From the NCBI GenBank assembly GCA_022457155.1, contig JAJGOT010000133.1, positions 1,564,501 through 1,628,500 on the forward strand: DNA of 64,000 bases. Reading direction: 5' to 3'. This document shows, piece by piece, positions 1-9,801 of the stretch; within the stretch, counting starts at the first letter, position 1; every line of letters starts with the position of its first letter. The notes beneath the pieces were generated by a model. The model saw only the letters and a program-made list of their open reading frames with translations. It was not told where the DNA came from and ran no database searches. The translations under genes and the position numbers were made by a program. This stretch comes from Cladopsammia gracilis (lineage: Eukaryota; Cnidaria; Anthozoa; Scleractinia; Dendrophylliidae).

Positions 1-575
1 TTGCCATCTTGTAGGATAACGTAGAGGTCAAGAAAAGGTATGGCACTAGATGATACTGATTGTTCAAATTTGATGTGTGGATCGAAGTTGTTACATTGTT
101 CATAAAACTGATTGAGTTTTATACGACCGAATGTCCACAGGAAAAAAATATCGTCGATAAAGCGGAACCAGATAAGAGGTTTGAGCGTAGTTTGGTCAAG
201 CAGTTGTTCTTCTAAGTGTCCCATAAACAGATTGGCATATGTGGGAGCCATCTTCGTCCCCATCGCGGTACCTGTCTACTGAACAAAATGGTTCCCCTGG
301 AATGTTAGATTATTGCATGTGAGTACTAGATTGATGAATTTCAAAATAGTGCAGATTTTATCCTCATTAAAGCCGTTTCGACGCATATAGTACTCACATG
401 CTCCCATCCCACTAGCATGTGGGATGTTGGTATATAGGGACTTAACATCCCAAGAGACCAGTAATGTTTCAGGTGGTAGTGTCTGGGTGTTGTTACTCAC
501 AAGCAAGCGACTTACACCTCTCAACAGCGCAGAATCTGAGCAAGCTAACAACCGCCTATCCCAACTTCCAATCAA
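1..575 (-). pseudogene. Penelope-like element reverse transcriptase, fragment
   Basis: Read on the minus strand, this stretch holds the middle of a Penelope-like (PLE) reverse transcriptase. Going 5' to 3' there is a LLVSWDVKSLYTNIP motif (about 475-430), then AMGTKMAPTYANLFMG (about 270-225), the catalytic FIDDIFF block (about 160-140), and IPFLDLYV near the window edge. The motif order and spacing match PLE RTs, which copy element RNA into DNA. An in-frame TAG between the second and third blocks (at about 285) breaks the frame, so this copy is dead. The rest of the RT lies left of the window. The endonuclease part of what looks like the same element lies just to the right, in the opposite orientation. 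Confidence 0.8.
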
Positions 576-1104
576 TACCCCAAACCCAACTCAAACTGAA
601 TGCGTAATCTATCACCGCACCTTCAAAAGTAACAAAAATCTGAAGATTCATTTTACCCACAGACACAAGCAACGTCCAGTTGAATCTAATACACAACCAG
701 GATTCTGGCCTTGTAACAATGACTCCAGATGTGCCTGTTGTAAGACCTATGGTTTATTTACACAAAACATCGTAAGCACTACTACTGGAGAAAGAGTATC
801 ATTAGGGGAGAACACTACATGTCAAACGTCCAACGTTGTTTATCTAGTGAACTGTGAGAAATGCAAGGAACAATATGTTGGAGAAACTGGGAACTGTATA
901 CGTTTGCGTGCAAACCAACACCGTTCGGATATTTCAACCGGTCAGAAGAATATTCCCACAGTCAGACATTTTAGGGCCTGTGGCCTTAAATATTTTAAAT
1001 TAACTGTGCTAGAGGGGGTACGAAATAGTAACGTTGCAATCAGAAGAGCTAGAGAAAGCTTTTGGATTAACAAATTGAAGCCCGCGATAAATTATTTACT
1101 GTAA
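576..1104 (+). CDS. Penelope-like element GIY-YIG endonuclease, fragment
   Basis: The open frame ends at the TAA before 1105. It begins with a spacer region, then a cysteine cluster (GFWPCNNDSRCACC) and a GIY-YIG nuclease core: NVVYLVNCEKCKEQYVGET followed by an R..QH segment. This is the C-terminal endonuclease of Penelope-like retroelements, which nicks target DNA. The formal open frame extends left to 424, but bases before about 540-575 are the antisense of the RT fragment, so real coding starts near 576. The head-to-head arrangement with the RT means a 5' inversion or two separate insertions. No full-length protein is possible here. Confidence 0.8.
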
Positions 1105-1166
1105 TCATGTTAAGTTCCTAGTAGTTGTGATTTTGTATTATTACCGTGACCTACTCTAAATTTACA

Positions 1167-1180
1167 CGCGCGCGCGCGCG
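1167..1180. repeat. (CG)n microsatellite
   Basis: Seven CG dinucleotides in the 3' non-coding part of the Penelope-like element. Confidence 0.9.
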
Positions 1181-1303
1181 CCTTTAATCTATTTGAACTT
1201 GTCAAGTTATCGCGCTATTTCGTCATAGTTAACCGTTTATTGTAAGTGCATTATTTGAATTCATATTGACCTAACCGTTACCGTTATTGTCAAACTAGTG
1301 TAC

Positions 1304-1340
1304 GCTCCTGAGGAAGGCCGCGACGGCCGAAACGTAGAGC
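1304..1340 (+). ncRNA. Hammerhead-ribozyme-like core of a Penelope-like element
   Basis: CTGAGGA (1308-1314) is followed by a perfect GGCCG-CGA-CGGCC hairpin (helix II) and GAAA (1329-1332). The flanking GCTC (1304-1307) and GAGC (1337-1340) pair as helix I. Helix III would be only the self-complementary ACGT, with A at the cleavage position. This fits the CUGANGA...GAAA hammerhead consensus. Hammerheads with very short helix III, thought to act as dimers, are known from Penelope-like elements. The position just downstream of the GIY-YIG ORF supports this. Activity has not been shown. Confidence 0.65.
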
Positions 1341-1392
1341 AAATACAGCTAAAGACCTATATGAAGTTGGTTTCTTGACCTTTACAATTAGT

Positions 1393-1393
1393 T

Positions 1394-1456
<63 letters not shown>
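1393..1456. repeat. (TA)n microsatellite
   Basis: A nearly uninterrupted TA dinucleotide tract between the Penelope-like element and the next repeat. Confidence 0.95.
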
Positions 1457-1460
<4 letters not shown>

Positions 1461-2600
1461 GCCCAAGCCTAACAGCGTTGCACTTTGAACAAGCTTAACT
1501 AAGGTGAAACTTAACTAAGGTGAAAGGTTGGAAGCACAAGAATTAAGATTGACGAACGGGCTATTTTCAATTTTAGCAATTCTCAAAAACAGTATTACGC
1601 GACCGTCTGCACAGTACATTTTTATAGACCATACAAAAGTTCACAAAAACAACTTTTCTCTGTCTAGAATAACTAGTACCACTAGTTTCCTAATAAAATA
1701 CAGTTTATGTTTGTCAAAAATTGCCCGAGAAACTGATTTGAAAATTAAAAACTGCAAAAATACACAAACATATTTGCATGGGGCGATGCGAGTGAAGATA
1801 AAACTGTACTATAAAATCAAAGTCTTATTTTGTTTACATAAAATCGCTTTTCAATTTATCTAATGAATGAACAAACACAAAAAAATTGACAACACAATCT
1901 TCTTTCGAAAAAACTTATTCAATTCTCCATTAGTTTACGTTTAAAAGCAAAACGCGTACCATTTAATTATAGCTCATCGAGTTCAAGCTTTCTTCGATGA
2001 AATTCAAGAGATCGATACAACTGAATTTAAGCACGTTTTAAAACCAATTCTCCAAAACTAACAATAACACTAATAAAAAGTCACTCACAGATTGATATCA
2101 ACATAAATTGTCATCGAAAACTGTAATCTGTTTTACCTTTAAGTCCCTCGCTTGCTTGGAAATTCAAATCTCCGCTTCTGGTTCTAAAATCCGTAGAAAA
2201 CAAACATCTCCCGCATTGATAAAAACGTAATACATGAAGTTCCTCGAAGCAAGATTTTATCCCTGAAAGCTCGTCTTTTTCCACTAAAGCGGCTTCTGAG
2301 TATACCTTAATTAGTATCCCTGTCTTGAGTAGCAAACCGCGAAAAAATGCAGGAAAATAACGAGTTTAATTCTCCGTTAGACACAACAAAACAACTAAAG
2401 TGTTTACCGAGCTCACGGCTGTGTGGCCGCGCGAAAAACAAAATTGCTAAGATCCCGGATGTTGTTCCAACACGGGCGGGCACACACGCGCCCGCGAAAC
2501 ATTCCGCTGGCCATGACCATGAAAAATCACGGCATAGGTTCTATGAGTATGGAGCTGCGCAGCCAGGCCTTCGGCCTGGCAAGTGCTCCGCTAAAAACTG
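1456..2600 (+). repeat. Dispersed repeat family, copy A (about 1.15 kb)
   Basis: The sequence from GCCCAAGCCTAACAGCG to GTGCTCCGCTAAAAAC is nearly identical to the inverted copy at 47,806-48,965. It is related to copies at 10,235-12,300 and 15,722-16,794. The right end carries a GC-rich hairpin (GCCAGGCC-TTC-GGCCTGGC, about 2563-2581) followed about 11 nt later by CTAA. That resembles a Helitron 3' terminus, but the 5' end does not give a clear TC start. A 111-codon frame (1528-1863) recurs in copy B and partly in copy D. No known domain was recognised in it. Most likely a non-autonomous transposable element. Confidence 0.8.
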
Positions 2601-3938
2601 TATGACCATGTATGATATACCATTTGAAAGGGTTTGATTAGTACAATTCATAAATTATGCCATTTTAAATGGAGGAAGTTATGGCTTTCATAGAAATGGG
2701 TTTGAACGCGCTGTGAAGTTTTTGAGCTGATATTAAACTCTTTAGGGTTTCATTTGATGTCACTGAAACTTGCAGGGTAACTGTATTTAAGTTTATATGT
2801 CTAATAAAGTTTTGTTTGTTGTTGTTTGTTGTTAGAGAGGTAGCAGATCTTAAAATTTCGAACAACTTGTCCGATGCCGATTTTTCGTTTTTAACGGTTT
2901 TGGCGGGAACATGACGTCACACCATTTATTCATTTTTGGGGGGCTTTACAATCTTCTTGGAACCAGAAATGAAAGACAATTCGTGGACAATTTAAACAGG
3001 CAAAAACTGAGCCACTATACCTTGCGCGCGTCTCTCTTGCGGACTCCCGAGCAGACACTCCCTCAACTTCGGTTTAGGGCTGCACAAAGCAACGCGGACC
3101 GACACTCCCTGCCCGCCCACTGAGGCAAAGCATGCCGGAAAGGAAGATGGCCAATTCGAGATGGAGTTCCCCTCCCCGACCATCAACAAAATAATATAGG
3201 TCCGGAACCACTTCAGATGTCGGGCAATACGCTTGCGGCGTGCGCTCGCAAATGGCCTACAACTCACGAATTTGCCCTTTGAGGGATCCGAACTGCTTCC
3301 AGACTTCCTCGCCTGATCCTCTTGTCCGCTACGGCCCATTTTCATCTGAGCCGAAGCCGGCAAGAAACACGTCTTGTTTCTTTGAGAGGTGCTGGTGACT
3401 TACGGGTTTTCGAACTTAATGATGTCTTTCCATCACCGGACGGGCCTGAGACAGCAGCCTATACGACGCTGTTTCCCGTTCACGGCCCTGCCGCTGGCCC
3501 ATATATCGCGGTCTCACAATCCAAGGCTCTCCGCGTGATGTGTCATCGCGGCGTCCTTCGTATCGCTTAAGTTTCACTATGAATACTATAAATACTAAAC
3601 TTTTGAGTAATAATGTACCTCTTCCAGACCTCTATTTTTATTGACCCCGATAACCCGTAGCTTCTTTTGTGTTTAGGGCTAGGGGAATTGTTTGTGTTGT
3701 TTCAGCTATTGTTTCGTTAACCAATAACTGAGCTTGTTTGGAAAGTTACAGCCTCTCCCAAACTTTTCGCTGTATCTTTCGTCTACGACCATATCAAAGG
3801 AAAAACATACATACATACATACATACATATATGCATAAATACATACAAACTGTATTGAAAGGTGTAAGAGCTGCTGTGGACCTTCTAAAATAGCTAATTA
3901 CAAACAGGTATTAAAAATTAAGAATTACAAATTTACAC
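2601..3938. other. No recognised gene; GC-richer block at 3.0-3.6 kb
   Basis: This stretch has no protein or RNA gene I can recognise. The part from about 3,000 to 3,570 is clearly richer in G+C than its surroundings. It has overlapping open frames on both strands (2992-3363 minus, 3322-3570 plus) without any family motif. A (CATA)n microsatellite lies at about 3,804-3,830. Confidence 0.5.
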
Positions 3939-3961
3939 TATTTACAAAATCAAGAAATAAT

Positions 3962-4174
3962 TCAAAAATTTATAAAAGTTTCTTTATCCTCATTCAAATC
4001 TGTACAGCAACCTTTCTCAAAACTCACCAATTCAAGTTTACTTCCTTTAATCAAAATAGCTTTAAAGGAGTTAACATCACCCTGATCCCTAGCGTGTCTT
4101 TCTAAACAATTTAATACCAATGGCCCTCTAAAGAATAACATATTTCTTCCAAATTCAGTGCGCATCCGTCTCAT
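3962..4174 (-). pseudogene. Non-LTR retrotransposon RT C-terminal remnant (CR1/L2-like)
   Basis: The minus frame starts MRRMRTEFGRNMLFFRGP and continues through a VLNCL segment and NSFKAILIKG. The R...G...FRGP..LN.L....NSFK pattern is characteristic of the region just after the RT domain in CR1/L2-type LINE ORF2 proteins. Only about 70 codons remain and no catalytic motif is present, so this is a remnant. The family assignment rests on motif memory and not on a search. Confidence 0.5.
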
Positions 4175-5087
4175 CCTTAATAAGGTTCATCTTCTCAAAA
4201 TATTGATAAGTTATATATCCCTGAAGCGCTCATCCTATGGCGATCCCAGGACTCAAACCTGGGTGAACCAGAGAGGATATACAACATTTGCCTAGAATCC
4301 ATGTGCGTCTCAAAATATTGGTTGTTACATATCCAAAATTAATTTATATCATATTCCTAGGTGACAGAATGTATCGCACAACCCCGTTCATTGCAGTGTC
4401 TGAAAAGCTGGGTGCGGCTTTCATTGTAACAGGGGAGAGGCGGGGCTGAAGACAATTCCCCCCGCCATATGCCCTTCGTCGTATCCCCCCTCGCCTTAGT
4501 ACCCTAATAATAAAATATCACAAACGGAAAGACAAAATAGGGCTTAACAAGGAAAAGACACTAGCATCAGTCAATATTTTTTGTTTACATAAAAAGACAA
4601 CTTCACCAATCTTATTCTAACATAAACAACTTGCCGGGTCGCGACCGAAAAGCGAAATGGTGATAACATTGTTCGATGGTATCGTACCTCGATTTAGGTT
4701 TCGGGTCTTCAATAATGTATGACGCCTCGTTTTAAGCTTGAAACTGAATATTTTTCTGCCGGTTTCCCGTAGAAAACACACCGACATCCACTCCATTGAT
4801 CTTCGAAAGATGAAGGTGGGCAGTTGGGCCGTGGCGAGACCACGAGTACTGTCCATACATTTTCTTCTCTCTCTCCCTCCTTCTACTCATAACAAAGTAA
4901 CGTGCTCAATGCAAATTTAGCAAAAGCAAAACATGTTTACCGTCTGGCTTCGTCATGTGCCGTGATCCTAATTCGGCCTTGCGGAATGATGCTTTTTGCA
5001 TTCGAATTGAACGGAATGTTACTCTCCGAAAAATTAATAGTTTTTTTTTTTTGTTTTAAAAAACCTCACAAGGAGAAAAATAAGCAT

Positions 5088-5208
5088 GTTATTGATCTGT
5101 CCATCGGGGATATGTGATATATTCCCCTCGTGTCGTTACCTCGCGCTACGCCCTCGGGTACGCCACGAGGGAAATATACCACATATCCCCTCGGTCCAGG
5201 TCAATAAC
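5088..5208. repeat. Palindromic MITE-like element
   Basis: The left arm begins GTTATTGATCTGTCC and runs to CCCTCGTG. The right arm is its imperfect reverse complement, ending GGTCCAGGTCAATAAC. The arms are about 45 bp around a short centre, so the whole unit can fold into one hairpin. Confidence 0.75.
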
Positions 5209-5596
5209 CCTTACAAATCGCTTGCCGAAGGCAGCTTAAATCTTCAAATGGTGAAGGCATCCATCGGGGGAAGAATGACCCAATTTTCCCATTCTTCTCA
5301 TATTTTTATTTTTATCAAAATCCAACTTTACAAAATATTAAAAAGCAATCCAACCCCTCTAAAAAGGCAGACTGACCTCCACTGGAGTTTGTATACAATC
5401 TGATAAAGTACAAGTATTAATAGTAAACGCTGCAGCAATGAAACCGCAAATCAAATACGATAATACTTCATAGCAACCAGACCTTACGATTTTTTGAACA
5501 TCCGATTCACTGTGGCTCGTTATGTTTAGTTGTTTAAAATTGTCTTCTGGTGAAAAGGATAATTTGAGATTTGTGCGGTGATTTGGACTTTGGAGA

Positions 5597-5732
5597 GGGG
5601 GGGGGGGGAGGGGGAAACACACATCACTAGTGGTATGCATTCGGGAAAACACATATCACAGAGAACGACACATTTGTCGTAGTCTTCTCCTCCGAGAAAA
5701 ACGTTAGGGGAGGGGGGGGGGGGGGGGGGGGG
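5597..5732. repeat. Two poly-G tracts
   Basis: G-rich tracts at 5597-5614 and 5712-5732 (21 consecutive G). They are potential G-quadruplex sites and potential assembly error spots. Confidence 0.9.
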
Positions 5733-8207
5733 TGTGGTCAAAGTGGAAATTGAGAATTCAGAATTGCGAAGTGAGTTTTCGAAACCGCGAATTCAGATCT
5801 GCCTTTTTACTTCGCAATATCGAATTTTCGACTTTGAATTTTTTCACTTTGGAAATCGACCTTCACTTTCGAATTATGAATTTTGCAAATCTACTTTCGA
5901 GTTTGAATTTGAATTTTGATGGCCACTCTCGACCACAATACTAGTTAGAGATTGAGCGTTTGTACGCTATCACCATCGTTTAGATGGGAAACCACCCCTT
6001 GTGATGATTTTTGGTTCGAACAATAAATTTCTCTAATATGGGGTTATGTAAAAGCCTTCACCTTGGCAGTCATAAAACTGCAATTCGTTTGATCCAAAAT
6101 AATAATTTACCTTTTTACGTTTCATTGAAGTTTGATGTCGTCGGTACTAGTTTTATGACGCTGAGACCCGAATAAATCGCAAACATTACCATCGCTTTAA
6201 AAAAAAAAAAGAAACAATTCACTCGAGAGGCCCAATTATTTTTCTTTTTTCAATCTACAGATACATTATTGTAGTTTGCTCAGCTATATCTCAAATCTAT
6301 ATTAATTTCTTATTTTAACAGTAAACAACGGGTTATTTTACACAGATAATCGGCTTACGAGAGAAACACGAAAATAGCTAAACTTTAAGGACTGATGTTA
6401 AAAATGTGGCACCTGATTGAAAGCCATTCTATATATAAACGGAAACTATAAAGAACCCTCATTTCTAAGAAAAAATAATATTTCTCTGCACTCCACATTT
6501 CCAAGATTTACAACCATTTGAATTTCACGAAAATTCTAAAACATGCCAATAAGTAAACCCTTGCCTTTAGCAGATTGCTCGGGCGAGTTCACTTTCTAGA
6601 ATTTCTTTCTTTGCTTCAAGTTAAGAGTTTTGGCAGTTTAAGTCCTCCCTTAAATGAAGATTTAGTACGATTTTCACCCAGCACTAAGTTTCAATCGAAT
6701 TCCATGCAGATGTAGATGCAGATGCAGATGCAAATGCCTATCCTCTCAGAATCTTGAACAACTTGAAATTTTAAAAACACAATATGACAGTTAATTTATA
6801 AAAAAAATGGGCTATCAAAGGCTTCCAATAATTCGGTCATGCTGTGCATGAAGCTTCCACCTTTCTATGAATAATGTTTAAAACGTTTCGCAGAATGTTC
6901 CTCACAAGTACAACAAGTTCAACGGGAGAGATGCATATATCTCAAGATTGATTCTATGGAACAATAAATATGTTTGTATTGACGAAAAGTCGGTTTACAA
7001 CAGCAGTCTGGCAAACAAAGGAATAATAAGGAATGATAATAATTGTCTCATAAAGAAACATAAGTTTAGAGAGAGAAACGTACATTCATCTTGCTTCTGT
7101 GATGGATGCCTTCATAGTAGTGTTTAAAAAATCAGATTCTTTGAACAAAATGCCTTATTAAGCAAAGCATTGTCAAAAACATGAACAAAGAACTTCGAGA
7201 TGAGGTTATTGTTCCACTATAAACTGCGCAAATAACGAGTAACACACAATCCCAAAGTAATTTAGCGATAATTGATCAAATTATGTATAATTGTTTATTA
7301 ATTAAGGTTAATTAACGGTAATTTTAGGAAAACGTGGAATATGAAATGTCAAAATCCGGGATGGCCGATCGAAGTTCTACTAAAGGTCGTTTCTCTCTAT
7401 AATTTCAATGTTGGTTGATATTTTGAATTGCAAAATATTTGCCCACAATAAACTAAGCTTTAGCAGTCCAACTGCTTTATTTTTCGGTGTTTTTTTTATC
7501 GAAATGAACACGTTTGGACTAATTCAAGATGGCGGACCCAAGATCGCGGATCCAAGATGGGGGACAATAAAATGGGAATCTTATTTCGAGTATATTACCT
7601 GTCTGTGTTTTGCCATTATCTCTAAACATTTATTGTCAAAATATCACAAAAATGTCCTTTTTACTTGAGAAAGCTTTTTGTGTTGTCGCGAGTGCATGCA
7701 TGAAAAGCCATGAATTGCATAGTTAACTGTACCACTTTTTAAAAAATGTACACATGACTTCTATGACGTCACATGCTGTTACCATAGCAACAAAGTGTAC
7801 GAATTCACTAACTTTCACTCCTGCATCAATATGTGAAAGTTTGGTATGAACGCCACCGTCTGTTTCAGAGATATGCCTTATAGAACGTTTCAGTTGGTTA
7901 TTTCATTGTATATGACGTCGTAATAACGTTACTGTTATTGTAAACAACACCCACAGTGTTAGTAAACATAAGCCTTTTATCAAATAGATAGCTATTAAAG
8001 TCGTGTTGCTATATGTTCAAAATTGATAAAAATATTGATGAAAGACTGTTTTAACCAATAAAATCGACTACGTGACGTCAATAACGTCACGTTACGTTAC
8101 GTTACGTTATTATTAGTTACTAGAATTCATGACAACATTATCCTGTGTAAATTTGGTGGCCATAGCATAAGCGGTTTCAAAGTTACATAGGGGGGTGGGC
8201 TTCTGGA

Positions 8208-8231
8208 CCCCCCCCCCCCCCCCCCCCCCCC
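8208..8231. repeat. Poly-C tract
   Basis: Twenty-four consecutive C residues. No gene context. Confidence 0.95.
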
Positions 8232-8749
8232 GTTCACAGACGGTCAAAAAAAGCCCGGTCTGGATGGGGTTAAGTAAAAGTTTACTTCCTTTCCTTATAC
8301 AGAGATTTATAATTAGATTAAAAAAAAATGCCATGCAGAAGGGTTTTAGTTACTGGTAACTAAGCGCCAGCATGGATATCGTGATTAGTCGTTCCCATTT
8401 GGTCATTTAAATTTTATCCAGTTTAATCTAATCTTATTTAATCCATTACTCCTTCCCCTTGTACTGAGGATTATAAGGACATAGACTTGCATTTTTTTAA
8501 CGTAACAAGACCAGGTAAGTTAAACATATGTTTTTAAGAATAAGCAAGGTAATTTCATTAACAACAATTTGCAATTCTATGAGAGAACCACATTTTAATT
8601 ATCATATAATTGCCTGAATCTAAATTGCTTATAATTGACAAAAGCAGTTTAAACTTCATTGTAACAATTTAAAAATGATTTTTTTTTTCTCGCTAATTTA
8701 AACAAATTAAAATTTCTGACTTGTTTTCGGGATTTTCCGAGGTTAAAAT

Positions 8750-8801
8750 CTTTAAAAATCGACGTTTCGACCAGTTTCACTGGCCTTCTTCAGGTCCTTT
8801 T
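8750..8801 (-). ncRNA. Hammerhead-ribozyme-like core (left arm)
   Basis: On the minus strand CTGAAGA (8793-8787) is followed by a GGCCAGT-GAA-ACTGGTC hairpin (one G-T wobble) and GAAA (8768-8765). Then come ACGT and a C at the cleavage position. Helix I pairs imperfectly through A/T-rich flanks. It is the mirror copy of the motif at 9101-9140. Confidence 0.6.
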
Positions 8802-9100
8802 AAAAATGTATCAATATGGCGGAACGTTGTTTAGCTTGGTAACCGCATGTAACTTTGTGACTATTACATGACGTGTAAACGATGTCAAAATGCGCGGAAA
8901 AGCAGTCGAAGGCCTGTGAAGTACTTCTACTTTTGCGATAATTCACTGTCTGCTACAGTCTTTTTCACGATCAAAGAAGGATTTTAGGACTGGTTTCCAT
9001 GTTTCAACATGGTCAAAATTGTTGAGCACTCCTATTCCGCTTTTTTCATGTCGTAAAGCTAAACAACGTTCCGCCATATTGATACATTTTTAAAAGGACC

Positions 9101-9140
9101 TGAAGAAGGCCAGTGAAACTGGCCGAAACGTCGATTTTTA
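9101..9140 (+). ncRNA. Hammerhead-ribozyme-like core (right arm)
   Basis: CTGAAGA (9110-9116), a perfect 7-bp helix II (GGCCAGT-GAA-ACTGGCC), GAAA (9125-9128), then ACGTC. Helix II here is perfect where the left copy has a wobble. Helix III is reduced to self-complementary ACGT. Confidence 0.6.
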
Positions 9141-9300
9141 AAGATTTTAACCTCGGAAAATCCCGAAAACAAGTCAGAAATTTTAATTTGTACAAAGATG
9201 AGAGGTGAAAGTTTCAGGAATACGATTAATTAAACAAACTTGGTGTGTTTAGCATTTGTAAGATTTAGACTGTCTCGTATATTTTTAAATACATATTTAC

Positions 9301-9592
9301 ATGATAATAAATAAAAGTTTTGAAACTGACCTGTTAAAAATTTTATAAAAAGTTTAAAAGTTTTTCTAAATTTTCGGGCGCTCACTGCGACCTTCATCAG
9401 AGAATGAATGTTCTTTTTGTGGGAAACAAGTCATTTAAAATCCTTGACAATTGGTAGGTATACTCTTGGGAATGGCTTCCGTTCGTTGACATAATTAGGG
9501 TCGATGGTTGAATGCCACGATTCTAAGAATAGAAGAAAAATAAGAATAAAATTTTTAACAGGTCAGTTTCAAAACTTTTATTTATTATCATT
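9301..9592. repeat. Inverted repeat with a hammerhead-like core
   Basis: About 45 bp at 9301-9347 (AATAAAAGTTTTGAAACTGACC within it) recur as the reverse complement at 9543-9592. The sequence inside the left arm carries the core listed at 9364-9404. A GAGCACTGATCGCCCGA word follows the right arm and resembles the core region again. Confidence 0.65.
9364..9404 (-). ncRNA. Hammerhead-ribozyme-like core with canonical CTGATGA
   Basis: On the minus strand, TTCT (9404-9401) precedes CTGATGA (9400-9394). A hairpin with one mismatch follows (GGTCGC/GCGCCC), then GAAA and self-complementary AATT. The final AGAA (9367-9364) pairs with the initial TTCT as helix I. Core, helix I and minimal helix III are therefore all present. 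Confidence 0.55.
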
Positions 9593-9652
9593 ATGAGCAC
9601 TGATCGCCCGAACAACACATATTTACATATATCTTTCTTTTTATTTCTGTAG

Positions 9653-9801
9653 CTTTGACTATTTGAAAATTGGCAATAAAAGATACTGTGGTGACCAAAC
9701 TGGACACACAGTCCGTGTAACTGGACAGTATGCTAAAATATACTTTCGTTCAGACGGAAGTGTTCAAAAACGGGGATATACATTGCATTTCTCAATAAAA
9801 G
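9653..9801 (+). CDS. PKD1-like gene exon: second half of a CUB domain
   Basis: The exon follows a pyrimidine-rich acceptor ending TTTCTGTAG and ends at a GTAGGT donor. It enters in phase 2 and leaves in phase 1. The peptide contains [17 protein letters not shown] and [18 protein letters not shown]. These match the DYLxI, YCG and FxSDxSVxxxGF signatures of the C-terminal half of CUB domains, which are extracellular beta-sandwich adhesion modules. The matching first half should be in an exon ending in phase 2 upstream, but none was recognised between 1 and 9,650. Confidence 0.8.

Larger units (their letters stand above)
4175..8702. other. Upstream or intronic sequence without a recognised gene
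   Basis: Mostly AT-rich unique-looking sequence. It includes the palindrome at 5088-5208, G and C homopolymer tracts, an AATTC/TTTTCG-rich patch at 5740-5930, two short GATCCAAGATGG-like words near 7,530-7,560, and a CGTTA repeat near 8,085-8,110. If the polycystin-like gene starts upstream of this point, this is intron or promoter. I could not find its first exon here. Confidence 0.4.
8703..9190. mobile_element. Inverted-repeat element carrying two hammerhead-like cores
   Basis: Arms of about 135 bp (8703-8837 and 9056-9190) are near-perfect reverse complements around a spacer of about 220 bp. Each arm contains a CTGAAGA...GAAAC core, so the two ribozyme-like motifs face opposite ways. Penelope-like elements are known to carry hammerheads in their terminal repeats, so this is probably a Penelope-derived non-autonomous unit. 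Confidence 0.7.

Noticed and set aside
2992..3570. Overlapping open frames in the GC-rich block
   Set aside because: They are frames on opposite strands typical of GC-rich sequence, with no splice context or motif.
4230..4300. Minus-strand GGTTTGAGTCCTGGGAT, tRNA B-box-like
   Set aside because: No A box at tRNA distance and no acceptor stem.
8480..8514. Donor-like CCAGGTAAGT as the end of the missing CUB first-half exon
   Set aside because: In the phase needed to join 9,653 there is a TAA four codons upstream and no acceptor after it.
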